64,000 nt of DNA, taken from positions 24,637,257 through 24,701,256 of the forward strand of contig NW_020654810.1 in NCBI RefSeq assembly GCF_003589595.1, given 5' to 3'. Under the pieces are notes generated by a model, which saw only the letters and a list, made by a program, of their open reading frames with translations, was not told where the DNA came from and searched no databases. Below, piece after piece: positions 42,861 to 53,080 of the stretch. Positions within the stretch are counted from its first letter, which is position 1, and each line of letters starts with the position of its first letter. A program made the translations under genes and the position numbers. This stretch comes from Hyposmocoma kahamanoa. Its lineage: Eukaryota > Arthropoda > Insecta > Lepidoptera > Cosmopterigidae.

Positions 42861-42970
42861 GTCTCATGTGCCTGTAATTTCTCACATTACAGCCTGGTAG
42901 TAGAAATAGGTAAGGTGCAGTACTCCCTGGACGAACACTTTCCCAATTAACTCTACTGCTACAAAATGCT
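42860..42970 (-). mobile_element. SINE-D copy, 5' half
   Basis: AAGTCTCATGTGCCTGTAAT, then GGTAGTAGAAATAGGTAAGG, GCAGTACTCCCTGGACGAAC and ACTCTACTGCTACAAAATG. It directly follows the end of the LINE. Confidence 0.75.
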
Positions 42971-43179
42971 ACTTAGTATTTGACTTTGAAGTTTACATCC
43001 ATATGCGACTAAGAAATACTACCTTCACAGCGATTGTCAATTCAACGAACTAAGGGAATGATAATAGCCTATATTTTTCTTTAAGCAGCAGCCTTAGCAT
43101 GACCACTAAACAAGAGACAAGTTTTCTTCAAAAAATTTAGTCGCGCGAGTTATTTCCACATGCATCATTGTTAACGTGA
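42971..43179. other. no recognisable feature
   Basis: Short spacer. Confidence 0.3.
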
Positions 43180-43855
43180 CCTTCCCGCTTTTAAGTTTCG
43201 TGTCCCGCTGTCCCCAAATAACTTAAAAATATCCCGCTTTGACATAACACGACAGACGCGATATATAAATTTAAAAATCATGCCAATAGTTACATTCATA
43301 TTTAAGAACCAAACCTGACATATTAAAGCAAATTTGTTCACCTGAAAAATATATAAAGTCGCCCACCAGGGGGTCGATTCAGAACCGATGACTCAGATGT
43401 CGACCAATTCTATTTGATACCGTACGATTTCTTTTCATTTTTATTCACAACACCCGAATCGAACGTCAAACTGTCGTATTCGAAACCGAACCGAAATGAC
43501 GTCACACCCGTATGATAACTCGAGCTTCTCGACCGCCAAAGGCTACAAACGATATTCAAAACACAGTTATCGAATGAAAGTTGCCGAACGTCCTCTTGTT
43601 TACAAAGCAAGAATGTAATGTGGATACGTCTTATTGTTTTAAATAAAGTCTCGATTTTGTTCAATTTTATTAATGCAAGATTAATGCATTCCTGTATTTT
43701 AGGTCTTCAAAATCGTGAAAATATATTTAAAAGGGTTTTCATTTTTCTTTGCACTGCGCTGTTGGATAAATGATATAGAACGTGTAACTTAAATGTTCTG
43801 AGTAACGATATCCAATCGAAGGATTCGGTTAAAATATCGAAGAGACTAGTTTTTT
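43180..43855 (+). repeat. family I copy 2 (compact)
   Basis: CCCGCTTTTAAGTTTCGTGT, GCCAATAGTTACATTCATAT, AACCTGACATATTAAAG, GTCGTATTCGAAACCGAACC, GAAATGACGTCACACCCGTA, GTTATCGAATGAAAGTTGCC and TTTACAAAGCAAGAATGTAA. It has the same order as 23920-25770 but without the SINE and LINE insertions found there. Class unknown. Confidence 0.7.
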
Positions 43856-44394
43856 TTTTCGATTATTAAAATTTTTTACTTCCTTTTTTATTTTTTTTAA
43901 TCACTAAACATTTCGTAACAATCTTAAACAAATGTTTTATTATCACTTTGCAGGAAAATAATAATGGTCACGTTGACCATAATTATCATGCACACTATAG
44001 TAGCTCCATTGTCTGTAGACAAATTTATAGGCTATTAAAGATGTAGGTATAGTAATAAATAAAGTCATCTCGAAGGCCCCGTGTTCTTAAATAAATTCCA
44101 ATCCAACAACCTATCTTTCAATCGACAGCCGTCACTCCGCAGAGGCTCGAGAATGCAACCACAGACAGATTGATTTACGACAAACATTGATCAATCTTCT
44201 TTGGAATTACTTCAGAGATTTTACTGAGGCGAGAAATACAGTTTGGGGCTCGCTATTGTAGCAAGCGCTGGAAACAAAAATATTCAATCGTTGTTATGTT
44301 TCCTGTTTTCTTATCGAGCATCTTCGAGGCGTCCTCGCCTACATTGTCACGTGATACTGTAAATATTTTTTTTTTTAAATAATAGAATTGTATT
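43856..44394. other. no recognisable feature
   Basis: Spacer with poly-T runs. No gene recognised. Confidence 0.35.
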
Positions 44395-44575
44395 TTTTCG
44401 ACCTCAACAGTTCTTGGAATTACATCTATTTGCCAAGTTTTGTTGAAATCGGTTACCGGAAAGTGCGCCAAACCGGATCCATCCCCTAGTTTGCCACCCT
44501 TAGAGGTGGAATATTTTCTTTAGAACATAAAAGAATCATCAAAATCGATTCAAAGTTATAGTATTTTATATGTTA
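44395..44575 (-). mobile_element. MITE-5 copy
   Basis: TTCTTGGAATTACATCTATT, TGCCAAGTTTTGTTGAAATC, GGTTACCGGAAAGTGCGCCA, CCCTAGTTTGCCACCCTTAG, AAGAATCATCAAAATCGATT. The left inverted end is degraded to TTTTTCGACCTCAACAG. Confidence 0.75.
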
Positions 44576-44672
44576 CATAGTCACAACTGGCTGAGATAGT
44601 AAAGTCATTAACAAGTTATGTCGAATATTAATACAAACTAACCTATTTTACACTACAAAGATTATTAATTTA
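44576..44672. mobile_element. IR-8 fragment
   Basis: GTCACAACTGGCTGAGATAG, TAAAGTCATTAACAAGTTAT, GTCGAATATTAATACAAAC parallels the middle of the copies near 16755-17090 and 60850-60925. Confidence 0.5.
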
Positions 44673-45055
44673 AACGCCTTAATTGGCATAGCGGCTAGCA
44701 CGGTTTGCTGGAAGATGCTGGTTCGAACCCGGTCGGATCTTTGTATTAATAATTATAACAAACTAGTGGTTTAATTTCACAAAACTAATTGAATGTCATG
44801 GTGAAACATTGTGACATTTACAATTACTAAAGCGACATCTCTAATTAGCTGCTGGTAGCTGTAAAGGTACCTGACTGTGTGAAGAAATAGATTTCTAACA
44901 GGCGCTACGGCAAAAAGCAAAGCTCTCCATCAAGCGCATAGGAAAATTCGTAAGGTCCGATGGTTCGTTCCGTGGCTTAGTTGGCATAGGGTCTGCCACG
45001 GTTTGCTAGGAGACGCTGGTTCGAATCTAGCCGGATCGAAGGAATTAAATACCTT
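44673..45055 (+). mobile_element. SINE-B tandem dimer
   Basis: Two heads in the same orientation, with TTGGCATA at 44683 and 44981 and GGTTCGAA at 44720 and 45018, a period of 298 bp. Between them are the first tail (TTTGTATTAATAATTATAAC) and then a leader (GCGACATCTCTAATTAGCTG, GGTAGCTGTAAAGGTACCTG, GGCGCTACGGC) that joins the second head. Confidence 0.88.
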
Positions 45056-45094
45056 ATTTTTAATTTACCAAAGGAAATTCCAATTTAATAACAG

Positions 45095-45495
45095 TAGAGC
45101 TCTTTGTAAGTTTGTCCAGTGAAGTACTGCCACCTTATCTGCCGTCAGCTGACAAAAACGGCGGTTTTGAGATATCATAAACCATAACTCAGTTTTAGAA
45201 TATTGAAATTCTTTAATGATATTTCAGCTACGCATCGTTAGGGTAAATTCCCATGAGTCGAAGACGTTAACTAATTTTAACTCTTTGCTATTTCTGCCGC
45301 CAAACAGTAATCTCAGCATTACTGCGTTCCGGTTTTGAAGGGTAAGGTGCTGGTGAAATTACAGGCACATGGGACTTGTCAGTTTATGTCTCAGGGTGAC
45401 AGGCGCTGTCGCAATATTCCTTACATCTTTACTATTTCAAACTGCACTGTAACAGCTATAGACAGGCGTGTCGCTTACTCATTGTCACTTATATC
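45095..45495 (+). mobile_element. SINE-D copy with an internal insertion
   Basis: AGTAGAGCTCTTTGTAAG, GAAGTACTGCCACCTTATCT, then ~150 foreign bases (45143-45290), then ATTTCTGCCGCCAAACAGTA, GGCACATGGGACTTGTCAGT, TTATGTCTCAGGGTGACAGG, GACAGGCGTGTCGCTTACTC. Compare the uninterrupted 53840-54110. Confidence 0.8.
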
Positions 45496-46003
45496 ATTAA
45501 AAAAAATTACTCTACGTACACAATGCAAAATATTTAATTTTGACTATATGAATTTTTATTTAGATACACAAAAATAGTTACTTTCTAATGTGTAACAATA
45601 ATCGTTTAGGGTTTAACAATGCTTAATTAAACTACATTGTGCAAAAGTATTCAGTAAATTGTAATTCAACTACTTAACAATAAACAACTTTGATTACTTT
45701 GTAATTAAACCGGCAATCTGAATAACAATCTTGGATTAAATATGTTGCAATTACTTACTTGCTAATTACATTTGTAAAACTTAATTTGCAGCTGCAATTA
45801 CCTTTTCTATTTAATACCACCCCTCACTATTCCTCTTTATTTATTAATTTAATCATTTATTGCACACGAAAAACATGTATCACATTTAATAAAAGAAAAA
45901 CACAAGGAAAAGGTACTGTTTATTTGTAAAAGAAATTTCTTCCTGCAGACCACAATAATGGGCTTACGTGTAGAAGAAACCAAAAAGTATGTAATACAAA
46001 AAC
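45496..46003. other. no recognisable feature
   Basis: AT-rich spacer. Confidence 0.35.
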
Positions 46004-46373
46004 CTTAGAATAATAACGAGTAGAATGATAGTTTCATATCAAACGAACTGTCACAAGTGAGGCAAAAATCAAATTCCTGTAGGCTAGTTTTAGTAGTAGG
46101 ATAATTATCGGTTTTAGTGAAAATTTATATAAAAATACAAGTTGAAACGCGTTACTTCCTTGTGGAATGTGGTGTTAGTATCCATTTTATGTTTGTCTGA
46201 CGTATTTTTACACTCATTTACCGCACATTTCGTCATTTTTAGCTAAAATTCTTGATCAGTTCGCGGTGCAAGTTGACCTTGAGCACCGAAGGCTCGTGTA
46301 GGCCCTTTTGGCGCGCTTCAATTTGCCTCACTTAGCGTGTGCGGACTAGGTTTCTATGCGTTATTATTCTAAG
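46004..46373 (-). mobile_element. MITE-2 copy 2 (THAP remnant inside)
   Basis: 370 bp, ends CTTAGAATAATAACGAGTAG / CTATGCGTTATTATTCTAAG, exact 8-bp duplication ACAAAAAC at 45996-46003 and 46374-46381. Opposite orientation to the copy at 5098. Confidence 0.9.
46114..46236 (-). pseudogene. THAP-domain remnant, second copy
   Basis: Minus-strand frame MTKCAVNECKN, then TTFHKE, ending in the same stop position as at 5233-5355. Differences are few (I18M and I22T). Cys4, Cys9 and the TFH motif are intact; the distal CxxH half is missing. The near-identity of the two remnants reflects spread of the MITE after its parent transposase gene was already cut down, not a functional protein. Confidence 0.75.
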
Positions 46374-46439
46374 ACAAAAACAATAAAAATAACTATCGAA
46401 GTAAAGTAAATACGTATTTCATAATATAATACCTTAAAA
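46374..46439. other. short spacer
   Basis: AT-rich; begins with the right-hand target duplication of MITE-2. Confidence 0.3.
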
Positions 46440-46620
46440 TGGATAGAACAATGATATATTTGCCAAGTTTTATTGACATCGGTTACCGGAAAGTACGAGA
46501 AACTGGATTCATGCCTTAGTTTGCCACACTTAGAGGTAGAAGGTTTTCTTCAAATTTAAATGGGACCTATACTGCGATACCCTCTTTCCAACAATAAAAG
46601 ATTAGACAGGAACATACACA
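46440..46620 (-). mobile_element. MITE-5 fragment
   Basis: TTTGCCAAGTTTTATTGACA, GGTTACCGGAAAGTACGAGA, TAGTTTGCCACACTTAGAGG, TTTTCTTCAAATTTAAATGG, ACCCTCTTTCCAACAA. Both terminal inverted repeats are missing. Confidence 0.7.
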
Positions 46621-46834
46621 CAAAAAAAAATACCGTTGAATTGATTACATGAAAAATAGCTAATGATTTATTTCGTAAACAGTAGTAGAAAGTGCATTCC
46701 AAAGACAGACTGCATGAACAGTGAATTCTGTCTGTTGTTGCCTACTAGAAAATCTGGAACAGAGCGATCCAGATCCTTATGTCATTGCCACACATTTGCA
46801 CTAAGCACTTTACGCTTCCTTTTTATTGCATATT
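46621..46834. other. no recognisable feature
   Basis: Spacer. Confidence 0.3.
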
Positions 46835-47215
46835 AAGAAAGGAGATGTCCATAATATTAACTTTAGAATTAAGTCCAACCTCATGGTACCACGATTCCGT
46901 TTAGCTAAGGTGAACAATTCTTTTATAGGGAACTGTATACGTTTTTACAATAAGATTACGAAGCATATATGAAGATTTCCTAAGTTGAAAACCTACATTA
47001 AAAATATTGAAGTTATAATTACAAAGTTGAAAACTGCATATTAGATAAAGGATGTAGATTCCATAGCATTTCAAGTTTATTTGAAAAGAGCAACTCCTAG
47101 AGTTTCTCGTCCGTTCTTCTCAGGGAAGACAGCACAGTGAGCCAGCAGTAATTTAAAAACGACGTTTTCAAGTGTTAATTTGTTTTACCTTTGGAATAAA
47201 TGATTATTAAGTTAG
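46835..47215 (+). pseudogene. LINE copy: RT C-terminus and 3' UTR
   Basis: AAGAAAGGAGATGTCCATAA, TCATGGTACCACGATTCCGT, TATAGGGAACTGTATACGTT and CAATAAGATTACGAAGCATA follow the nucleotide sequence of the better copy at 31560-31700. The frame is broken by deletions (for example after GAAGCATA). The 3' UTR (GAGTTTCTCGTCCGTTCTTC, ACGTTTTCAAGTG, GGAATAAATGATT) follows. A dead 5'-truncated copy. Confidence 0.75.
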
Positions 47216-47900
47216 ACTTTGATATGGCCAAGGAATTAAATAGTCCTGAAACTTTAGGTGAGTTTGTGGTCAAAGGGTGTGTTTTCCATTAAAAAAAATC
47301 ATTTTGACCTAAACCGTCTTTAGTAACGCCATGCTTTAGAAATCTTACAAGAAATGACAAAAACTATCAAAAGCTAAAATTATCTTTTAGTCTCAGTAAA
47401 TTGAGAAAAACAGTTCCCAGTAAATCTTGTCTCCACTAGAAATACCTAAACAACACTAGTTGCACGCCTCGGTTATGTCCGCACATTAATGTGGAAGTGG
47501 CGATAAAGGATAACGCGATCGCTCCTAACGAGCGACGTAAACTACGTATGGGGTGAGCAGGATTAAGAGTAGAAGTGGGATAGTGGACAACTAACTATAA
47601 ATAAACGCAGATATGCCAAGTAATATTTATTTCGCTCCAGTAATGGATGACTACAAACTAATAGAATAGAGCGTAAATATTTACGTGAGAGAGACAGGAC
47701 TTTAGAAGGGTGCCCTGTAGTTTTGGGCATAAGAATAGAATTAAATAAAGGAAGCATCGGAGTCTCGGAAGACTTGCACTGCAATTGTTATGCATAGGCG
47801 ACTTGTTTGTCCTATCACTTAATATTATACAAAAAATTAGACGCTTTGATCCATCTAAACATCACAGCGACTTCGGGATGACAACTCGTGTGGTGATCAT
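47216..47900. other. no recognisable feature
   Basis: Spacer. A minus frame at 47563-47784 has no recognisable motif. Confidence 0.35.
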
Positions 47901-47904
47901 ATAA

Positions 47905-48511
47905 CCTCTCACGCGATTCATGCGTCTCTGGAAGCATACCAGACCTAGAGGTGCCGGTGATGATTTTATACCGATTTATCGGATATCGAAGTTATAACAG
48001 GTAAAAGAAGTAATACTAATTGCTATTTCGGTAACTACTCTAGCAAACCATAAAGTTTTTAATACCTGGGTCTGTCATTTAAAAAAAATAAACAACTTCA
48101 AAAATACGTCACGACAATCGTGTGTGTTATTGTTTGGGCTGGTGATGTCGGTGTTTATTTATTGAAAACATACCGTAAGTTGCGTTTTTTAAGTTTACCC
48201 TGAATATAAATGTTTATAAACTATACTTTAAGGAGTAATTTCATGGTAAACATTAGAACCACTCAAACGGAATATTATCATATTTACCCAAGTACACCAA
48301 AAATTTCATTAGTGCTTTTTAAGTGCAGGATTTGCGGTGTATTACTGCATTTTATTTGAGATGTTTTTGTTGTAGTACGGAGGGTATTTATTTAGCAATG
48401 CAGAATAATAATTTTTATTTATAAAAACTTGTATTTAAACTGAATCCTTTTCTAATTTGCGAAATCAAATAGCCGCCATTTTGCGGCAGGATGAGCGCAT
48501 CGCGTGAGCGG
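47905..48511 (+). mobile_element. MITE-4 copy 2
   Basis: 607 bp, ends CCTCTCACGCGATTCATGC / GCGCATCGCGTGAGCGG, flanked by ATAA at 47901-47904 and 48512-48515. Internal order ACCTAGAGGTGCCGGTGATG, CTACTCTAGCAAACCATAAA, TTAAGGAGTAATTTCATGGT, ATAGCCGCCATTTTGCGG. Confidence 0.88.
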
Positions 48512-48535
48512 ATAAAGCTGTGTCGATTACAGTAT

Positions 48536-48785
48536 TCTTTTTTTATAATATTAAGTGATGAGACGAACAAGTCGTGCGTCTGATAGTAAGCTACACGCCT
48601 GTCCATAACAGTTGCAGTGTCATAATTGAGACATAACTTGATAAGTCCCATGTGCCTGTAATTTCACCAGTACCCTTTAAAACCGGAACACAGTTCTGAC
48701 ATTACTGCTTGGTGGCAAAAATAGGTAAGGTGGCAGTACTTCTCTAGACGAACACTTTCACAAGGACTTCTACTGCTACTAAAAA
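48536..48785 (-). mobile_element. SINE-D copy
   Basis: AAGTGATGAGACGAACAAGT, CGTGCGTCTGATAGTAAGCT, CATAACTTGATAAGTCCCAT, CACAGTTCTGACATTACTGC, ACTTCTACTGCTACTAAAA. Reverse copy with the middle shortened. Confidence 0.85.
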
Positions 48786-48940
48786 TCACGGTGGGGACGG
48801 AGAGGGCCACAAGCCCGGAAGGGCTTCGAAAGAGGGCCGTAGCGTACGCAGGCGATCTCGATGCATCCCAACATGTACGGAGAAAGGCCACTGAAGGGAT
48901 TTTAATGGGTACAAGTCCCACATAACCTGACTTTCCCCAA
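48786..48940. mobile_element. GC-rich LINE-like 3' fragment
   Basis: GGGACGGAGAGGGCCACAAG, GCCCGGAAGGGCTTCGAAAG, ATTTTAATGGGTACAAGTCC. The last words resemble the 3' end of an R1-like lepidopteran LINE. Recognition is from memory; no coding motif is visible here. Confidence 0.35.
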
Positions 48941-49079
48941 GAACGTCAGGTATCATTTGAAGATTTGCCAACATAACCAAAAACGAACTTTAGAGGAAGG
49001 TGTTTTCCGCTCTATGTGTATTACTTGAAATTCTGGTGAATATACGAGTACTGTATCTATTTCAATGTCAGGTGATCTC

Positions 49080-49325
49080 GGTCAATGAATGCAATTGCCA
49101 CGCTGAGCTTTAAATCGCAAAAATCTGAGGGACGCTGCCACTGCGCCTGTCACTCTGAGACATAATTTGTCAAGTCCTATCTGTCTGCAATTTCGCCAGC
49201 ACCCTTACCCTTAAATACCGTAACACAGTAACGCTGATATTACTTGGCTTGGCGGCAGAAATAAATAAGGTGGCAGTACTACCCTGAACGAACTATCTCA
49301 CAAGACTCTACTGCTACTAATATAC
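49080..49325 (-). mobile_element. SINE-D copy
   Basis: GAGCTTTAAATCGCAAAAAT, CACTGCGCCTGTCACTCTGA, GACATAATTTGTCAAGTCCT, CACAGTAACGCTGATATTAC, GACTCTACTGCTACTAAT. Reverse copy without the GACGGGACGAACAAG end. Confidence 0.8.
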
Positions 49326-50054
49326 TAACGTGTATATAGATACATGAGATATATAAAGTGTTTTTGGTCTTGCTATAAATACACAAACGAATACAAAATA
49401 ATATAGGAAGCAAAACAGAAACCAACAAACAAAAAAGTAAGAACCAACGGATTGGTTAAGAGGTCAGGCATCTTTGAGCATCGACTGTACGTCAGCCACG
49501 TACCCTGCAACGTCTAAGAAGACATAACCTCCGGAAACCTACTTTGTGAAGACCTGTACCCAGGAATGTGACGTGTATTGTGTTGTCGATGATGATATTT
49601 AATAAACAAGAACGTGTCTGTACCTACTGCAGCAATCCAAAATAAATGCTGGCCTCTGCGAATTTTGCTCAAAAGCACGACAATGATGCTTAGATGCATC
49701 AGTTAAAAAAAAATCCTAAATTTCGCTAATACCATGGTCACAGTACTCGTAAATCCCCGTCTATTACACGTCCATATTTCGGTAACGGTACACATTTATG
49801 ATGTACTAAAATCCTCTTCTTGCCCTTACAGCTACACTTTGTTCTGGACGTTATTTATTTTTATTTTTTTTGTCAGCCAATATTCGGTTCAGCGGCCCAG
49901 ATTACTTATATAGCCATTATGTTTAAGTACAACAGATTTCTGCTCCATGACAAATGAAAAAAAACTTTGTGGAATGGATCAGTGACCTGAAGACCTTGGT
50001 ATGTGAAATGAGGAATCGTATAAGCTCTACGTAACGGAAAATGTTACTCAAGAA
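49326..50054. other. no recognisable feature
   Basis: Spacer with no gene. A minus frame at 49514-49699 is unremarkable. Confidence 0.35.
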
Positions 50055-50394
50055 CTTAGGTTCTCAAACTTTTTGACTTACTGCCCGCTTAAATACCACA
50101 AAAAATATTGAAAACACGTATTTTTTATATTAACTTAACACAAAAAATCACAAGGAAAAATTGCTGCCAATTGCTTCTGAGGCCACTGCCTGGACCGCTT
50201 TGAGCAACTACGCTTTACAACGATGACTCCTAAAATCGTCTATACCCCCAGGGGATCCAGCGACAATCAAACAAGGGGTGCATGAGACGAGAGTGACACC
50301 CATTTAGGCAGGTCGTGACCAAAATACCTATGTACCTGACCCTCTAGACGACGTTTTGGTTCTGAGAGCCATTTTACGCATTGAACAGAAAAGT

Positions 50395-50520
50395 GTGAAA
50401 GGAATTCCAGGGGTAGCAAACTAGGGGATGAATACGGTTTCGCGCATTTTCCGGTAACTGATTCCAAGAAAACTTGGCAAATATATATAATTCCAGGAAC
50501 TTTTGAGGTCAGTTTTTTTC
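50395..50520 (+). mobile_element. MITE-5 right-half fragment
   Basis: GGGGTAGCAAACTAGGGGAT, ACGGTTTCGCGCATTTTCCG, AACTTGGCAAATATATATAA and CTTTTGAGGTCAGTTTTTTT. It ends with the right inverted terminus and lies inside hAT-9. Confidence 0.7.
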
Positions 50521-50639
50521 ATAAAAAAGTTAGAATAGAACAAAATATTCGGTTAGATAATGTATAAAATATGTTTGTTAATAATATGTTTTTATTAAGT
50601 TTCTCACTATATAATTAAACTTATAAAAGTGAGCAGCAT

Positions 50640-50805
50640 TATGTCAGCTGTCAAAAACAATGCCAATAATGTGCCCAAACAGCCACACCAATTGCCTGGT
50701 CTTTAATTAGAGAATTCCCTGTCCTATGAGTACCAGAGGACCAATTTAGAAAAGTTCATTTCCTAATTTGGTCCTACCGGGAACCAAACCCGGGACCTCC
50801 TCATC
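50640..50805 (-). mobile_element. SINE-E copy
   Basis: CACACCAATTGCCTGGTCTT, AGAGAATTCCCTGTCCTATG, AGTTCATTTCCTAATTTGGT, CCTACCGGGAACCAAACCCG, GGACCTCCTCATCCAGC. Reverse copy with the head at the right and the CCGGG...CCCGG arm visible. Confidence 0.75.
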
Positions 50806-50959
50806 CAGCGCCCACAGTGTAAAATATTTAGGTTGTCACACGTCAAATACATTTGAATTTTTTTTTCTAAAAACCTCCATATTAGAAAGGCAAGAGGTCT
50901 ACGCAAAACTAAAAAAATTGGCACGTGGTCCACGAAATAAAAAAGTTTGAGAACCGCTG

Positions 50960-51110
50960 CTATAGAATATATGTTTTCAAAATCAATTAACAGTTATCTA
51001 AATACTAAGTGTGATCATTATGTATGTCACTGCAGGGCACGGATTTCCTCTTAAGAAGCGGTTTACGTAACCTAACCTAATGAAAACATTTTATTACTTT
51101 GACCAGGACA
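50960..51110. other. short spacer
   Basis: No gene or repeat recognised. Confidence 0.3.
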
Positions 51111-51265
51111 GGGTTTATTATAATTATTACTACGAAGATCGAACACTCAGAAAAAATTCCTTCGACCCGGCCGGATTCGAACCGACGTCTTCTAGCATAC
51201 CGTGCCAGACGCTATACCAACTAAGCTACGGAACCAACCAGCGCACCTCACGAATCACAAGACTG
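51111..51265 (-). mobile_element. SINE-B copy
   Basis: TATAATTATTACTACGAAGA, TCGAACACTCAGAAAAAATT, CGGCCGGATTCGAACCGACG, TCTTCTAGCATACCGTGCCA, GACGCTATACCAACTAAGCT. Complete head and near tail, reverse. Confidence 0.88.
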
Positions 51266-51314
51266 TGTTGTCATTATTAATATTGACCGGGAAAAGTCTT
51301 TAATCATACAGTTT

Positions 51315-51542
51315 TTGTTACACCGCCCATTTGATGCGGGTATTATTTACATAGACCGACCGTTATTTATTAAATATAATTATGAAAATACAACTAACAA
51401 GCACCTCGCACCGAGCTTAACCATCAGAGCGATTAGTTTCAAAGGAAAGTTAATAATTAACATAACCAAGGAGCTAGACGCGTTGTACGCTTCTAAACCT
51501 GAAGACTTTATCCTCTGCACACAACATAGGGTATATTATTAA
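51315..51542 (+). other. unrecognised open frame (~75 codons)
   Basis: Reads LLHRPFDAGIIYIDRPLFIK, then NTTNKHLAPSLTIRAISFKG, then TKELDALYASKPEDFILCTQ and HRVYY before the stop. The start here is not ATG, and the frame stays open upstream for some codons. Composition is more protein-like than most frames in the window, but I cannot place it in a family and no neighbour explains it. It may be part of an unrecognised transposon protein. Confidence 0.2.
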
Positions 51543-51794
51543 GTGTAATTATATAAAATTTGTTAAATTAATAAGTATGGAGACGTGGACATTAACAACA
51601 GATCCACAAATTCAAGGTCGCTCAGCCTGCGATGGAGCGAGTCATGCTTCGGATTTCTCTGATGAGCCGAATCCCTGACGAAGTCACACGTCAGAGAACT
51701 AAAGTGACCGACATATCTCGCAAAATCAGTAAGCTTAACTAGCTGCAGGAGGGTTGATCGCCGATGAAGCAGACTTATAAATATAATTATAGAA
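51543..51794. other. no recognisable feature
   Basis: Spacer. Confidence 0.3.
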
Positions 51795-52007
51795 ATAATG
51801 CGTGCACACACACACTCAACATAGCCCCGCACTAGGGAAACCCTGTGTCGCGGGTGCCATGAACACTCATATAGACAACCACATATTACACCCAAACTCA
51901 TGAGAGAAATAAATGTTGGCTATTCAAAAATTTCTCCCGGCCCGAGAATCGAACCTGGGACCTCTGCATGGCAGTCCGGCATGGTAACCGTTCGGCCACG
52001 GAGGCAG
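51795..52007 (-). mobile_element. SINE-A copy
   Basis: CACTCAACATAGCCCCGCAC, GTGTCGCGGGTGCCATGAAC, CCCGAGAATCGAACCTGGGA, GTAACCGTTCGGCCACGGAG. Complete reverse copy, but with CGTGCACACACACAC in place of a long (AAT)n tail. Confidence 0.9.
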
Positions 52008-52165
52008 GCAGAGACTTATGTCTCAGGGTGACGGACGCAACGGCAGCGCCTTTCAAATCTTTACGATTGGCACTGCAACTACCACGGACAAGCGTGTCGC
52101 TTACCACCAGGAGCACGATTTGTTTGTCATTTGGTATTGTAAAAAAAATCGAATTAACACAATGA
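52008..52165 (+). mobile_element. SINE-D 3' half
   Basis: ACTTATGTCTCAGGGTGACG, GCACTGCAACTACCACGGAC, AAGCGTGTCGCTTACCACCA, ATTTGTTTGTCATTTGGTAT. It directly abuts the SINE-A head, so one may have inserted into the other. Confidence 0.75.
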
Positions 52166-52637
52166 AAAATTCCTTCGATCGACTGTACTTGAACCAGGAA
52201 CCAGCCAGCAAATCTTGCAAAGAAGGATGGCGAGAGCTGACCCAATAATTATAAAATCAACAAAGAGCCGTTCATGGTCTTTGCTAGTATAATTTTACGT
52301 TTTACTATATGCCCAGTTATCAAGTTATATCCAGTTATATTTTTATATAACGAACACAATCCAATTGATTCAGTTTCACTATAGACTAAGTCTCGTTCTT
52401 GTACATACATTTCTTTTTAAGCATGATTGAATGTTTACCTACCTGAAGCATTGGTTATTTTATAGTACATACATAAAACATTACAGCTATAAAATACCTA
52501 ATCAAATAATCAAGTAAAGAGTTATGACATAAAGTAAAAAATAAAACCAATTAACAAAAATATTTAGAAAATTAGCAAAGGAACGTTTTGACGATTTTTG
52601 AATATATGTAATTGTATACCTATTTCTATTATACAAT
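52166..52637. other. no recognisable feature
   Basis: AT-rich spacer. CAGTTATCAAGTTATATCCAG is a local short repeat only. Confidence 0.35.
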
Positions 52638-52779
52638 GTGTACTGTGGATCAATCAACAACTCCCGACGATTTTCACCTCTCGTGTCGGGTTTATTTCTG
52701 TTGGTTGTAGATGCACTTGTTTATTTTATTAACTTTAAACGGATGGAAGGCGGGAATATTAACTTCATGAAAATAATAA

Positions 52780-52935
52780 TAGGAGCCTCAGTAGCGGCGG
52801 ACATGGTGGTCCGCCGAATACAACTGCTGGGGCTCGAGATCGCCGTGCCGAAGACGGATGTGGCCATCTTCGGAGGGAGGGGCAGAGGTTGGGCGGTGCC
52901 GGCTGGCGCCCACATCTCCATCGTGGGAAAAAAAA
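52780..52935 (+). pseudogene. R1-clade-like reverse transcriptase fragment
   Basis: The plus frame reads IIGASVAADMVVRRIQLLGL, then EIAVPKTDVAIFGGRGRG and PAGAHISIVGK. Vxx(I/V)xxLGLxVAxxKTExxxF followed by a small Gly-rich turn and PxxxxxxxGxxI is typical of the region downstream of the YxDD motif in R1-type LINE reverse transcriptases. The fragment is GC-rich compared with its neighbours. Coding similarity stops at both ends: upstream AT-rich sequence, downstream a SINE-D copy. The catalytic YxDD itself is not present. It is a dead fragment; the R1 assignment is from pattern only. Confidence 0.6.
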
Positions 52936-53080
52936 ACGTGACGGGCGCAGTGGCAGTGCCTCTCAGATCTTCGCGATCGAAGCTCTGGGTGGCACTGTAT
53001 CTGTCATGGACAGGCGGACATGTAGCTTGCTATCAGGTGCACGACTTGTTCGTCCCGTTACTTGATATTATACAAAAAAT
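52936..53080 (+). mobile_element. SINE-D 3' half
   Basis: GTGACGGGCGCAGTGGCAGT, CCTCTCAGATCTTCGCGATC, GAAGCTCTGGGTGGCACTGT, GACTTGTTCGTCCCGTTACT. It follows the RT fragment directly. Confidence 0.8.

Larger units (their letters stand above)
50055..50959. mobile_element. hAT-9, hAT-like element with nested repeats
   Basis: Left end CTTAGGTTCTCAAACTTTTT and right end AAAAAGTTTGAGAACCGCTG form an inverted repeat of the CAGnGGTTCTCAAAC type known from hAT transposons. The flanking 8-mers CTCAAGAA and CTATAGAA match at 6 of 8 positions, compatible with an old 8-bp duplication. It contains a MITE-5 fragment (50395-50520) and a SINE-E copy (50640-50805). No transposase frame is visible. Confidence 0.6.

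Noticed and set aside
43960..43985. Palindrome TGGTCACGTTGACCA as a regulatory site
   Set aside because: A single short palindrome in AT-rich DNA with no gene nearby.
52638..52780. First ~48 codons of the 148-codon frame at 52638-53084 as an N-terminus
   Set aside because: AT-rich non-coding-looking sequence fused by chance to an R1-like RT fragment and then to a SINE.
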